Source of the DNA: Tillandsia leiboldiana
Taxonomy: Eukaryota; Streptophyta; Magnoliopsida; Poales; Bromeliaceae
Direction: 5' to 3'
NCBI GenBank assembly: GCA_029204045.2
Contig: CM055063.1
Location: 44,745,345-44,809,344 of the forward strand
DNA: 64,000 nucleotides
The position numbers and the translations under genes were made by a program. Positions 24,216 through 35,482 of this stretch are shown here, one piece after another (positions within the stretch are counted from its first letter, which is position 1; each line of letters starts with the position of its first letter). Below the pieces are notes generated by a model. It searched no databases. It saw only the letters and a list, made by a program, of their open reading frames with translations, and had not been told where the DNA came from.

Positions 24216-27200
24216 GGCCCGGCGGCGGCGGCGGCGGCGGCGCTCTCCGCGAAAACTCCACCCCGAAACGCCAAACAAAAACCTAATGTAAAAACTCACC
24301 TTCGATCCGCCGGAAAAAGAGAAGAAGAGGATCGTCCTATCGTTGCCCGGTTGATCCCGCGAGCAAGAAACCTCCGTCCCTCTCCCGAAAGCCCCGCCGT
24401 CGGTCGTAACAAGAGCGAAAAAAGAGGTTGGGTCCCGTTTTCTCTTTTTCCCTCTCGTAGTGTCTCTCAAAAACCCTGGCCGCCGAACGAAGTAACCTAA
24501 GAGGGAAAACCTAAAACCCTAGGTTCTCAAAGGGATTTTAAAGAAATATTCGGAACAGATCCGGCGGCTAGAGTTACCCCGAGAAACGTGCCGATCGTTC
24601 GCACGGATCCCGGGGTGCCTAAAAGGGGTCCGAACTTCAAAATTTTATTTCGGGAGAACCGGGAGTCGGAATCCGAAACCGATCGCGTCCCCGTTCTCCG
24701 TTTCGCGAGCCCTTCCGCCTAAAAATGTCCGCGAGCCCCGACGGACTCTCCGGAAAAACACCAAAAATCGTCCCACAGTCGGACAGTCATAAGAAAAGGG
24801 ATAACGGGAAGGGTCAAGGAAAAGCCAGGTCTTACAAATGTATCCGCGCATCACTGTCGAGATCAATATGGCTCATGCAGGCTATAGTCCAAACCACGAT
24901 CAACAAGATCGACTAACAACGCCAACGCTCACTCACAGGCTGGAAAACCACATAGCCGGGACCACCGTCCACCAGACGGCTCCCACAACAGAACACTAAA
25001 CTCACAGGAAAGACCGACACCATAAGGGTTCGGAAACCCGATAGGCCGGTGCTTAGAACCCTATCAAACAAGAACATACTCTAGGCTCCGCCTATCGAAG
25101 TTCCCGACCCCCTTATAGTTCGGGAACACAACAAACTCGGTACAACACGCAGAAGACACCAAGCACAGCCCGAAAGTTTCGGGAGACCTACACCTACAAC
25201 CCTATCAAACAAGAACAGGTTCCAGGCTCGGCCCCCGTGGCTTTTATCCCGACAAAGGAACGACCCCTAGAACCCAGACCACTCGAATCCTTTCGAGTGG
25301 GGAAATTTACAGGAAAAAGGTGACATTTGTTACTGAAACCCATTTTCACTCAACCTACGCAGGGTGAGGACTAAAAGTAGTTCCCTTTTTTTAAAAAAAC
25401 TATCTTGATTTGAGAAGAAACCCATTTTAATAATTTTTAGTTCTTTTAGAAAAAACAGTTAGAAAACAAGTATTTATACCCAAACTCCGTAGCACTGATG
25501 CCTTTGTCCAATCAAACAAGAACAGACTCCAGCGGCCCTTCGACGCTTGGAAGAAAACATTGGTAGACTAAAATCATGTGTATGTCGAAAAGGGTTCTGG
25601 GTTCTAGGTCCTACTAACACTGGTACACTACTGCCACTAACACAGTGGCGATAAACCCAACAGGGGAACAGGACCTCCCGGGATCACCGTTTACCCCAAA
25701 CGGTTCCCGGCACAGACAAGCGATCAACTACATCGACCAGACTCCACTCTGCTCCCAAGCACGAGTGCAAATGCATCCCACACTAAAAGGAAGTCCCGAC
25801 CGCTCAGCCCACTACCCGGGCGACGATAACACTAAGTCCAGGAATCAAACACAATGTGTGGATGTCTAAACATAAATAACCCTAGCCCAAGTAAGGGTTT
25901 TTCTACTGGTTTGGTTACACATGCAACATATGGCAGGGGTGCTAGGTCAAGTTCCAATAACTGTAATATTAACAGATGGTAGGAAGCAAAAGATCGCATG
26001 ATCATCGAATAACTCTAGAATTATCAGTTATCACATTCTAGCATGCTGTACAAGAAATCATTATCATGCATAGTCCTACAATAGCAGATTTAATGCACAG
26101 TCCATCAATCTTGGAGACAGGGCCACCCACCTGAAGAGCTGAACTGTCCAAAGTTCCACAGCTGAAAATACCCAGAAACCCAAATCTCCAACTCCAACGG
26201 GTCCAGCAATACCCGCAAACTCTCCTGGGTACAACACAAGGTTCACAATTACACTTTAATCCCAAAAATTAACCAAGTACACACGATCTGAAAATTAGTC
26301 CCAAAGATGCATTTATTTCACCTGCTGAAAGTGCCCTAAAAATTCTAATAAAAATATCACAGCGATCTTCGCGTCGAGACCTTCGAAACGGGTACCTGCA
26401 CGTCCAATTCCGAGCCCCGTAGGCCAAGTTACAAATTCCACAGCTCAGGGTGCGCAAAACTTCACAATCACACAACTGTAATACTCTGCACAGTAAAAGG
26501 GGAAACAGTATACCTTCGGGCAAGCCTCAGAAAAATCCTGGAAAACTACGACGATAATCCTCGCGACGAGTAGATGCAAAAAGTGTATAGGCTCGTCTCG
26601 ATCCGATGCTCGAGCGTGGAGATAAAATTCCGGCAAGGGCTGCTGTCCATAAACTCCACCAGCAAAACAGTAGCTTAGAAATGTCTTGAAAACTGTGCCA
26701 CGAACTCGGAATCAAGAAAGGCGATCAACACGGAAGTCGAAGATGTACCTCTCGTGAATCCAACGCCGTGAAAATCGTCCAAAAATACTGTCGGAGTAGT
26801 TCTGTTGACCTCTCAGACCGAAATGCGATGATAACAGGCCTCCGATGAAATATCGTCGCTCTGTGCTACGATGTCGAAGTCGTCGATGCCGCATCTTCCA
26901 AAAATTCCGGGCCTCCGCCAAAAGATGCGCAACACGAGGAGATTCAACTTTGCTGAAGGGTCCAAGGGTAGGGGAGCTCGGGAAAAGCCTCACACAAGAG
27001 GTGAAAGAGGGAATAAATAGGCCCAGCCCGAGAAAAATCCAGAATTTGGACTTTTGGGCCTAAAACCGGGCGCCCGGGGCATCCGGGCTGCTACAGTGTT
27101 GGGCCCAGCCCAACACTGCGCGCGCCCGAATTTCTCCGGAGCCGCCATGTGTCCCTGCGGCATCCCCCGCGCCCGGTGTACGCGCGCCCGCGAATCGCGG

Positions 27201-27942
27201 AGCGACGCGTGGCCCGACAGCTTGTGGGCTACTGCACCCGGCCAATCGCGGGGCGCCACGTGGCGCCCCCACGTCGCCCCCACGACGCCCTGCCGGTACG
27301 GACACCTGCCCCAGCCACTGCGTGAACCGCGCGCACAAGGACCCGCCAACCACGAGCCGCCACGTGGCCACCCCTCGGTCCACCGTACACCCATGCCAAT
27401 CCGTGGACCGCGCCTCAAGAGCCCGCCACTCACGAGGTGCCACGTGTCCTGCCCCACGGTGCACGCCGGTCCCGTGGACCGCGCGCCTGCCCGCGCGCCT
27501 GCCCGTTCCCGCGCGCCTGCCCGCGGCCGCTCCACCTCCTGCCCGAGCTCGCGCCGCCGCCCGCCGGCGCCAGAACAGTACCCACAGCCTCGAAATCCGT
27601 GCCGGGTCATCCGGGCTCCAAAAAATACAAGTAAATAGCCCATTTCGATCATTTTCGCGCGCTGAATCCAAATCTGCTATGCGTTTGGCCCAATTTCACT
27701 TCTAAAATTTGTCGAAAATTCCCGAAAAAGTGAACTTGATCCATTTTTCGTGACGGGTCAATTCCTTGGTTCCAATACGCGCGCAAAAACCTCAATCACC
27801 CAATATCGGCCTCATGCTAAGCAATCTTGCTCCCAATTACACCAGGAATCCATTTCTGGGGCCCGACAAGCGCACAAACACTCCCAGAAACCACTAATCC
27901 ATCAATAAACCCAAAAGTGGGGATTCGGGTCCTCACACTATA

Positions 27943-30110
27943 GGCTCAACCTTTAAAAGTTCTCGACCTCTTACAGTCGGATAAATCAACTATTCCACGA
28001 GTAGAAACATCCAGAGGCAACCCATGAGAGTTGACTGACACACGACTAACACATTGGCTGATGATACTCCACAGCCGGGGCCACCGTTAATCCCAATGGC
28101 TCCCAGAACACAACACCCAGACCAATAACCATACTCTATCCTGCAACCTATACTAGCCCAATCACTCAGCCAACTCCCCGGGCTGAGGATGACAACACAG
28201 TACAGGGGAAAGCTAATAAGCAAAGAGTCTCGAATATAAACATATATTTCCCTTGTTAAGAGTTTTCTAGGGTCTAGGGCTCAACATGCATCATATGGCG
28301 GGGGTGCTAGTCAAATGTTCTCAATAGTACTACATACTCTGATCATTATTCAGCCTCACAGACACGAATATACAGGGAGTCCCTCGAATCTAGATCAGGG
28401 TTTTATAAAAAGAATGATATTTTTTTCCAAAAACCATGTTTACTCAAAACAAGTTATTTTAAAAAAAAAATCATTTTGGTTTAAAGGAGCCCATTTTTAT
28501 AGGCTTTTAGTTTTCAGTAAACCAATGTGAAATAAGTTTTATTTTCCAAACCTCAAAAGGTATATTGCCTTCACCTTAATCAAACAAGAACAGATTCCGG
28601 CGACCCTTCATAATTTGGAGAGAAAATATTAGTTTACCGAAAACAAGAATGTATAAAAGTGTACTGAGTTCGAGGTCCCACCAATATATATATCTAAACA
28701 ATCCCACGTTCAACAGATATAAACAAAAGATACAATGTCTATCTCCAAACAATCACATGTTTAGCAGATAAAAAAGCATGAAGGTGCAATATCTAACATG
28801 CAAATCCTACGAAAATAGGCATACTGGGGAGTCCACCGCTTTTGGAAGAAATCCAACCCACTTGGTACACGTCGATCCAGAGTCCGATCGGGCTGAAACT
28901 GGACGTGCACGTTCCTTAGGCTCCCACGATTCCAACGAACCAGGAAACTCCCAAAAACTCCTTTCGGATAATCGGCGAAGGTCAAAACACCAAGTGCTGC
29001 CCAAACAGTCCCAAGCAAAAATTAGCACGCGCGTCAACGGAGTGTAGAAACCAATCCATACATAATTTTCATCCGGAACCAAAAGGAAAGATGCTCACCT
29101 TGATCGTAGAAAGTGCTCCAACTTCTACATTTCTGAGAAATACCAAACTCCCCACAAAAACTGAAACACAACCGAACACCACGATGAGTTTCAATCACAA
29201 AATCCAGCACCTCAGTTTTGTCGTAGAGCTCCAAAAACAAGAAATGTTCATCTTCGAAATACCTTCAAAAATCCCAAGAAAGAGTATAATTGCGTTCCTC
29301 TTGAAGTCTGGATGGCGATCGAGACCTTAAACTTTCAAATCCACCAACAAACAAGCCGAAAAAATGCACAAATACTCCACGCTCTCATGAAAATCCCAAA
29401 CCAAAAATCAGCCAAAAACTCCAAGGGGTTAGCTCAGGGGAGTTCTCGGACAAAACGTCGACGGAAAAGACCGCAGTCGATAGACGTCGAAGCTCGTGGA
29501 GTCGGGGAAGAATATGATGAAACGATTTTCAAATCTCTCCAAGAATCCTTAGAAGTGTAGGGGACTTGTGGGGCATCCTCTCAGCAAATGGGGCTCCAAG
29601 GAGATTGCGAAAAAAACCAGAGAAGAAGGAGGAAGGGGACTATTTATAGAAAATCAGAAAAATTCAAAACTTTCGGGTTGAGGCCAACATTCGGGCGCCC
29701 GAAATCCATAGCGCCGCGTCCGGACATGTGGCAAGCAACCGCGCAGCCCCCGAACCGCGCGCAGTGCGCCACGCGTCCTCGCCCTGACCAGTGGTTGGCG
29801 CCAGCTAATAGGCGCCCGCCACATAGAAAGGCGCGATGCACGGCGGGGTGCACACAGCGCTGATTGCGCCGGGTCTACCGCGCCCGCACGCCCGGCCAAT
29901 GGCGCCGCGCAACGTTGCTCCACCTGCGCTAATCACGGCGCGACGCGTGGAAAGGCGGCCTAGTCCAGCGGCTACAGTACTCCAACTTTCGGGCGCCCGG
30001 ATCCATCTTCTGGGTGCCTAAAACTTGCCCAAAACACAAAAATAATATTTTTTTCACAATTTTTCGTGCTAAGTCCGTTTCTCACGTCCGTTTGATGCGC
30101 AAATGCACTT
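27943..30110 (-). mobile_element. Gypsy LTR 'D', second part
   Basis: It continues 10122-11090 across the insertion of C. It contains the recurrent ATCAAACAAGAACAG motif (28580), a TATA box (29641-29648), TTCGGGCGCCCGAAAT at 29691, and a CTACAGTACT plus TTCGGGCGCCCGG pair at 29970-30000. It ends abruptly where the Sirevirus LTR begins (TGTTGGGTTA). The true end of D is not seen again in the window. No gene is present. Confidence 0.8.
29641..29648 (-). promoter_or_regulatory. TATA box of LTR D
   Basis: The minus strand reads TATAAATA within CTATAAATAGTCCCC. It lies about 45 bases downstream (minus sense) of the TTCGGGCGCCCGAAAT palindrome and is followed by a CT-rich tract. The arrangement matches LTR F. 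Confidence 0.65.
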
Positions 30111-31475
30111 TGTTGGGTTATACTATAATAAGGATCTAAATAGGGGAAAAACCACCTAGAGGGGGGGGAATAGGTGTAAACGATAAACACTCAAAAATCT
30201 TTGCGTAATAAAAACCCAATACGGAAATGAAAATAACACGCAAGATTTTTACGTGGAAAACTCCAAAACCAGGAGTAAAAAATCACGGGACCGATAACAC
30301 GGTGAAATCAACTAAGATTATAACACGTACAAAGGTGATATAACCTACTCACAAACGACTCATCCTTTTTCCATACGCTCCGAGTTGATATTCTCCGCTC
30401 TCTCCGCAATGCACCTCGAATCCACGATTTGCGTCCAACGCCGAATCCACGACGTCCAACGTCAAGTCCACGACGTCTGACCGAATCCAAGGTCTCCACC
30501 AGGTAGTACGTCTCGATCATACGAACGTACCTCGCTCCGAATCCACGAGAGCAGTAGCACCTTGAATCCACAAGGCCACGCGAATCCACGCGCCGATTTT
30601 GGGGAAAATCGTTGTTTTGTTGGTGGTGATGATCTGCCGAATACTTAGATCAAAGATAGATCGGAAATCCCATCTAAGTATTCATTAATTTGATTCTACT
30701 CAAAATCTGAGTATGAAAATCTAGAATCAAATTAATTAATATAGATGAAGAAACATAGAATTAAATCTAGTTATTTCCTTTCTTCTCTATATGTGGATCT
30801 CATAAGTTTTTTCTCCGTTAATATTTTTCCGTCATTTCCCGGAGTAAAAAACTTATTGTGGATTACCCTAAAAGATGAAATTAGGGTTACTTATAGGTTA
30901 GAAACCATTGGAAGAGGATAAGAATCAAAAACTGATTGTAACAGAATTTTTCCCGCACGACGGTCCGGACCGGATTAGGCTTGTTCAGGATTGTCGTTGT
31001 TTTTCAGAGAATTCCTAAAAAATCAAGGTTCGGGGTCCGGAACGAAATGCCACGGTCCGGACTGTTCATGCAGTTTCTGCAAACACTACGTTCGGGGTCC
31101 GGAACGAAATCTCACGGTCCGGACTGTTCATGCAATTTCAGCAAAATCCACGTTCGGGGTCCGGAACGAAACAGGGATGTTCAGGACTGGATTTGTGCAT
31201 GAACTACCAACGTTCGGGGTCCGGACTTTAGTCCCCTGTTCCGGATCCTGAACATGTAACTTGTCCAGTTTTTGATTTTTATGCGATTAAAAACACATCC
31301 AAGTGTTTCTACATTATAAGAAGTATTCAGATCACCAATAATGTTTAGTTAAACTTACCTGATCGTTTTGAATTCTTCTTTCTTGAGATTGAGGTATATG
31401 ATCCAAGCTTCTTCATCTTCAATCTTCAAGACTTAAACACTTTCACGAAATACGTCAAAACTAAAATCCTTAACA
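30111..31475 (-). mobile_element. 3' LTR of Sirevirus S, 1365 bp
   Basis: On the minus strand it runs from TGTTAAGGATTTTAG to TATAACCCAACA, flanked by the polypurine tract. It has a 61-bp tandem block (31028-31250) and ACGTCCAACG/CCACGACGTC short repeats near 30430-30480. It aligns to 58320-59477 with scattered substitutions of a few per hundred bases, more than separate the LTRs of E. That agrees with S being older than E. Confidence 0.92.
31020..31250 (-). repeat. ~61-bp tandem block in Sirevirus LTR
   Basis: GTTCGGGGTCCGGA recurs at 31028, 31090, 31152 and 31212, with GGTCCGGAC palindromes between copies. The 5' LTR keeps the same block near 59238-59450. Confidence 0.88.
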
Positions 31476-31489
31476 ATCTCCCCCTTTGG
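31476..31489 (-). promoter_or_regulatory. Polypurine tract of Sirevirus S
   Basis: The minus strand reads CCAAAGGGGGAGAT and directly abuts the LTR start TGTTAAGG, the typical Sirevirus arrangement. Confidence 0.92.
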
Positions 31490-32020
31490 TGGTTTCGCGA
31501 CAAAACATAGATCCACTTAAGAAAATTCAAAAAAGATATTTTTGTTGCTATTACCATACAACAAAAATTTACATTTGAGATCCAAATAAAAATAAATACA
31601 CGAGATAAACTCCTAAAACAGACTCTAAACTTAAACATCTGTACTCTCTGCACAAAGAAGTAATTCTTGACAAGAAAGATCGTTAGATACCTCAAAAGAT
31701 TTTTGCATTCAAAAACCAACCAGAGAGATAGAGTTTATACTCACAATGACATTCATGAACTCAGATATGTATTAAGATCATAATCAGAAATAGACATATC
31801 TTCTAAGCAATAAAATCCAAATGTCATAAATTTGTTAGTAATCAAACAACTTGTTAGTAATAATACATGCCCAAATAGTTAGTCAAATAGTTAGTCGAGG
31901 CATGCATTCATTCACAATACAAAACCAAAAGTTGTTTTGATACTTACCTTCCAGAGTTCAAAGTTCTCACAAACCATTGCCAATCATTGTTCCATTGTTC
32001 AGTCAATCATTGTTCATATC

Positions 32021-32036
32021 TCTCTCCCCCTTTTTG
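32021..32036 (-). promoter_or_regulatory. Additional polypurine-like motif
   Basis: The minus strand reads AAAAAGGGGGAGAGA, about 550 bases before the LTR. Multiple internal copies of the polypurine motif are a known trait of Sireviruses. Whether this one is used is unknown. Confidence 0.6.
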
Positions 32037-32185
32037 TCACTAAATTAAGCCAAAGATTATAAAAAATTAAAAGAGAGTCAAAAGTTCAAAGAGAAAATTT
32101 AAAAACTAAGACTAAAAAACCTGCAAAACAGAAAATTAAAAAGAATAAACAAGAAAACCACAGATTAGATCATTAGAGCAAATGA

Positions 32186-32660
32186 TCATTCCAGATCAGA
32201 CGGGTCTGAACTGCTACAGTCCAATTTGTTCAAAATTCCTTTAAGCATTCTTGATATTTTGGAACATTTTCTTTTCATCTTGTGAATGTTAGTGGACATT
32301 CTTTCTTGTTCTTCAGACATTCTCCTCTGTTCTCGTTGGATAGATAATATATCATCTTCTGTTGTGTTTCTCCTGGAGGTCGAAGGAGGTTGTGTAGATG
32401 CGGACGGTGCATTTTGACCTTCATTCCATGAAGATTCTCTAGGCAGAGAGCGTGCTCTGGCGAGGGGTTCATTAATCTGAATTCCACTACCCCTCGAATT
32501 CTTTCGCCTAGTGTACTGCTTGGTTGTTGAAGAAGACTTCATTAGCTTTTCGTTCTTTAAATAGAACCTATCTTCGTCATCAACAGCATGTTGTACTTCT
32601 TTACAAAATGTGTCCCAATCCTCTTCTTCTTCCGATTCTGACTCAATTTGAGGAACAGTC
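32186..32660 (-). pseudogene. C-terminal part of a split 3' frame in Sirevirus S (env-like position)
   Basis: This open frame lies between pol and the 3' LTR, where some Sireviruses carry an env-like gene. It enters at 32660 from across the element E insertion and runs to a stop at 32186. The part nearest the break is strongly acidic (Glu/Ser-rich, near 32600-32640). A Ser/Arg/Pro-rich middle follows. The C-terminal third, rich in Glu, Arg, Met and Lys, is likely a short coiled coil. No transmembrane segment is visible here. With one copy of the 5-bp duplication removed, the frame is in register with the start at 52173, giving about 190 residues in all. It shows no similarity I recognise to a named family, so function is unknown. 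Confidence 0.6.
32656..32660. other. Target site duplication of element E, left
   Basis: CAGTC directly precedes TGTCACGCCC and is repeated at 52071-52075 directly after GGTCCTCACA. Confidence 0.93.
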
Positions 32661-33239
32661 TGTCACGCCCCGGGGTCGAAACTGCGACCCGGGCTCGCCA
32701 ACAGATCCGCCACCTATGCCAAACTCCGCATAGGCGAAGCGTCCTACCTGCAAGAAAAGTGCTACAGCTAACAGATATCAGAGCTATAAGATAAATTGCT
32801 GTATAACTAAAAACAACCACTGTACAACTGAAAAAAAAACAACAATGTACAGTCTCTCGATACAAATCAGCCTCACTACAACAGTCTCTCAAAAGAGGAA
32901 ATAAAACAACTAATCTACTGAAGCTCTCCTCTGAAGGGGTACCGCTACTCTCCAAACATGGGTAGGGATCTAGCTCGCGACTCCCTCGCCTCAATCAACA
33001 ACCGCAGAATCAGCAACACCCGCTAATACTCTGCAAAACAAAGGAGAGGAAGGAAAAAGAAGGGGGAAAACCCCAGAGGGTGTGAGAACTACACCAAAGG
33101 AGGGAGTTCTCAGTGGGTACCACCGCCAGGACCGACGGTCTGCCCACCAAGTCCTCAAAAGACAAAAACTAACCAAAGCCGTAAAGACTGATAAAAAGAA
33201 GCTGGACCCTCTCAACAGCTATCAAGCCACTAAGCTTGC

Positions 33240-33830
33240 TATGACTGCCATGCCTGCTATGCCTGCCATGCCTGCCTATGCCTGCCATGCCTGCTATGCC
33301 TGCTATGCCTGCCTATGCCTGCCATGCCTGCTATGCCTGCCTATGCCTGCCATGCCTGCTCTGCCTGCCTATGCCTGCCTATGCCTGCCATGCCTGCTCT
33401 GCCTGCCTATGCCTGCCATGCCTGCCCTGCCTGCCTATGCCTACTATGCCTGCCATGCCTGCTTGCCCGCCATGCCTGCCTATGCCTGCTATGCCCGCCT
33501 ATGCCTACTATGCCTGCCATGCCTGCCTGCCCGCCATGCCTGCCTATGCCTGCTATGCCCGCCTATGCCTACTATGCCTGCCATGCCTGCCTGCCCGCCA
33601 TGCCTGCCTATGCCTGCTATGCCCGCCTATGCCTACTATGCCTGCCATGCCTGCCTGCCCGCCATGCCTGCCTATGCCTGCTATGCCCGCCTATGCCTAC
33701 TATGCCTGCCATGCCTGCCTGCCCGCCATGCCTGCCTATGCCTGCTATGCCCGCCTATGCCTACTATGCCTGCCATGCCTGCCTGCCCGCCATGCCTGCC
33801 TATGCCTGCTATGCCTGCCTACTACGGTCA
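33240..33830 (-). repeat. 64-bp ATGCCTGCC minisatellite, copy in left LTR
   Basis: TATGCCTGCTATGCC recurs at 33481, 33545, 33609, 33673, 33737 and 33801, exactly 64 bases apart. Less regular 9-10 base ATGCCTGCC units precede these. Because 64 is not a multiple of 3 and no unit contains a stop, all three plus frames stay open. Confidence 0.95.
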
Positions 33831-35244
33831 ACAACTCACAAAGACCTTGGGACCACCGTACCCCCAAAGGTTCCAAACAACACTAGCACTGGTCCAACAC
33901 CGCCACTAGACTCCACTCGGTCCCCCCTGACACGAGCGCAACTATAAAGCAAATGTCTGTAATAAGCCCAATCTAATGCCACCAGTAGACACTGGTACTG
34001 CCTGCTCTGCCTGCCGCGACGGGTATGCCAGCCTACGCATAACACCGAAGCAAAGGAGTCTCAAGGACTCAAAGTCTGTCTGCCGCGCACTCCGGAGTGG
34101 CACTCGAGGGGAGCGACCCACACGAGTAAAGTATCTCAGTATCCAGTAACATAATCAGCAGGACTGGATCATGACTCTGATCAAAGTGGGAAGACCCATC
34201 CACTAGAGAAATCAGATACCCAATCTGGTGCATAATAAATGTCCGGTCAACCGCCCAATATCCGCGGTTGCCGCAAAGCCCCACAACTAATCCAACCTGT
34301 CCCGGACACCAAGTCCCGACTACACTACCCAGAACCCCTGCTCGAACCTGAGCAACACAGACCACCTGACTAACAAAGAAGGAGAAAAGGGTAACATGGT
34401 TTCTCCTAAGTCAAGTTCCAAAAGTAGTGCAGCGGTAAAAGATGGCCTAACTACATGTCCATGCACGCATGCTTTGTTCTCAGAAATAATAAAAGTGGGT
34501 GAAGCATATATTAGTAAAGCATGCTAAAACATTCCTACTATGGTATACCAGTCTCACCCAAGTGGGCCATTCCTTGCTTACCTCTCGCTCGTATCGGTTG
34601 CACATCAAATACGCCTGTTATCAATCATAGAGGGATGATAACCCCACATGTGCACTTACATTCACCATGATATAGAAATCTTATACAGTTACTAAATTAA
34701 GCTTACCCACCTGAAGTGCTCAATCCAAGGCAAACCTGGAGTCGGTGAAGAGCGTGTCCACTTGCACGCACAATCAGCTGAACCCATAACCACGGTACAT
34801 GTCGCGCAAACCTCGGCTCCTAGCAGTGTTCCAAAAATACTCGCGAACCCTCCTGGGTACAACAAAAGGTCCAAGGTTACACTTTATGCTAAAATATCCA
34901 AGTATACACCATCTGCTGGAACCAGCCCTGAAGATGTGCAATTTTCACCTGCAGAACGGACTCAGAAAAATCCACCAAAAATATGGACGCGATCGTCGCG
35001 TCGAGCCCTTCGAAACGAGTACCTGCACACCAAAATCCGAGTCCCGGAGGCCGAGTTACAAATTCCACAACGCGGTGAGCGCGAAAGTCCACAACAAACA
35101 CAACTGTAATACGCCGCACAGTAAAGGGGAAAGAAGTATACCTTCGGGCGGATCCCCGCAAATTCCCCGAAAAACACGACGGTAATCCTTGCGACGCGCA
35201 GATCCAAAGAGTGTAAAGGCACGACCCAATCCGAGCTCGTACAA

Positions 35245-35482
35245 CAAGTTGCACGCAAAACGGTGCACACCGCCGGAGTCCGCACGCAAAACGGAGCACG
35301 GTGCCGAAACCCGCACGCAAAATGGAGTCCGCACGCAAAACGGAACACGGTGCCAAAATCCGCGCGCAAAACGGAGTCCGCACGCAAAACGGAACACGGT
35401 GCCGAAATCCGCGCGCAAAACGGAGTCCGCACGCAAAACGGTGCACGCTGTCGGGGTCCGCACGCAAAACGGTGCAGTAAAG
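35245..35482 (-). repeat. TTTTGCGTGC minisatellite, left LTR of E
   Basis: On the minus strand there are about nine copies of CCGTTTTGCGTGCGGAC or close variants, spaced roughly 27-40 bases. The same array occurs at 42240-42466 and 50127-50353 (one locus, duplicated by assembly) and in LTRs B and G. Confidence 0.9.

Larger units (their letters stand above)
21510..24836 (-). mobile_element. Solo LTR (A family), 3.3 kb
   Basis: It is bounded by TGTCACGCCCCGGGGG and GGTCTTACA and inserted in the LTR of C between AAAGT (21505-21509) and AATGT (24837-24841), a 5-bp target duplication with one change. It has no interior, primer site or polypurine tract, so it is a solo LTR left by LTR-LTR recombination. 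It is related in inverted orientation to LTR A (1-3147). It carries a 35-bp array, an 86-bp GC-rich minisatellite and a (GGC)n run. Frames of 270-450 codons across the minisatellite are on both strands and reflect composition. Confidence 0.85.
11091..27937 (-). mobile_element. Gypsy element 'C' with gag but no pol (TR-GAG-like)
   Basis: It is bounded by TGTCACGCCC (left) and GGTCCTCACA (right), with target duplication CTGTA/CTATA at 11086-11090 and 27938-27942. Order on the minus strand is right LTR, iMet-type primer binding site (17621-17633), gag (17339 to about 15819), non-coding spacer, polypurine tract (15093-15110), left LTR. The interior is only 2.55 kb (15093-17641) and encodes gag alone, with no RT, RNase H or integrase motif. 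The right LTR carries a partial tandem LTR duplication and a nested solo LTR. Gag-only elements with paired LTRs are known in plants as TR-GAG, and this fits that description. A deletion derivative of a full chromovirus is the alternative. Confidence 0.85.
21301..27937 (-). mobile_element. Right LTR of element C, partial second unit with nested insertion
   Basis: It resumes at the equivalent of 11702 in the left LTR and runs to the LTR end GGTCCTCACA at 27937, interrupted by the solo LTR at 21510-24836. Together with 17642-21300 this is a partial tandem LTR. Unequal recombination or template switching between LTR copies would explain it. No gene is present. Confidence 0.8.

Noticed and set aside
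22925..24470. Frames of 270-450 codons on both strands, rich in Arg, Ala, Pro and Gly
   Set aside because: They overlap the 86-bp GC-rich array on both strands; the length follows from GC content and periodicity, and no signal of a gene is present.
30308..30589. A 93-codon minus frame conserved in both Sirevirus LTRs (also 58518-58799)
   Set aside because: Both copies stay open, but the LTRs are too similar for that to be informative. The frame is built from short ACGTCC/CCACGA repeats and lacks any motif.
33082..33909. Frames of 200-316 codons rich in Met, Pro, Ala, Cys and Tyr (also near 40054-40938 and 47814-48764)
   Set aside because: They are translations of a 64-bp stop-free minisatellite, open in all three plus frames at once, with no domain and no constraint on frame.
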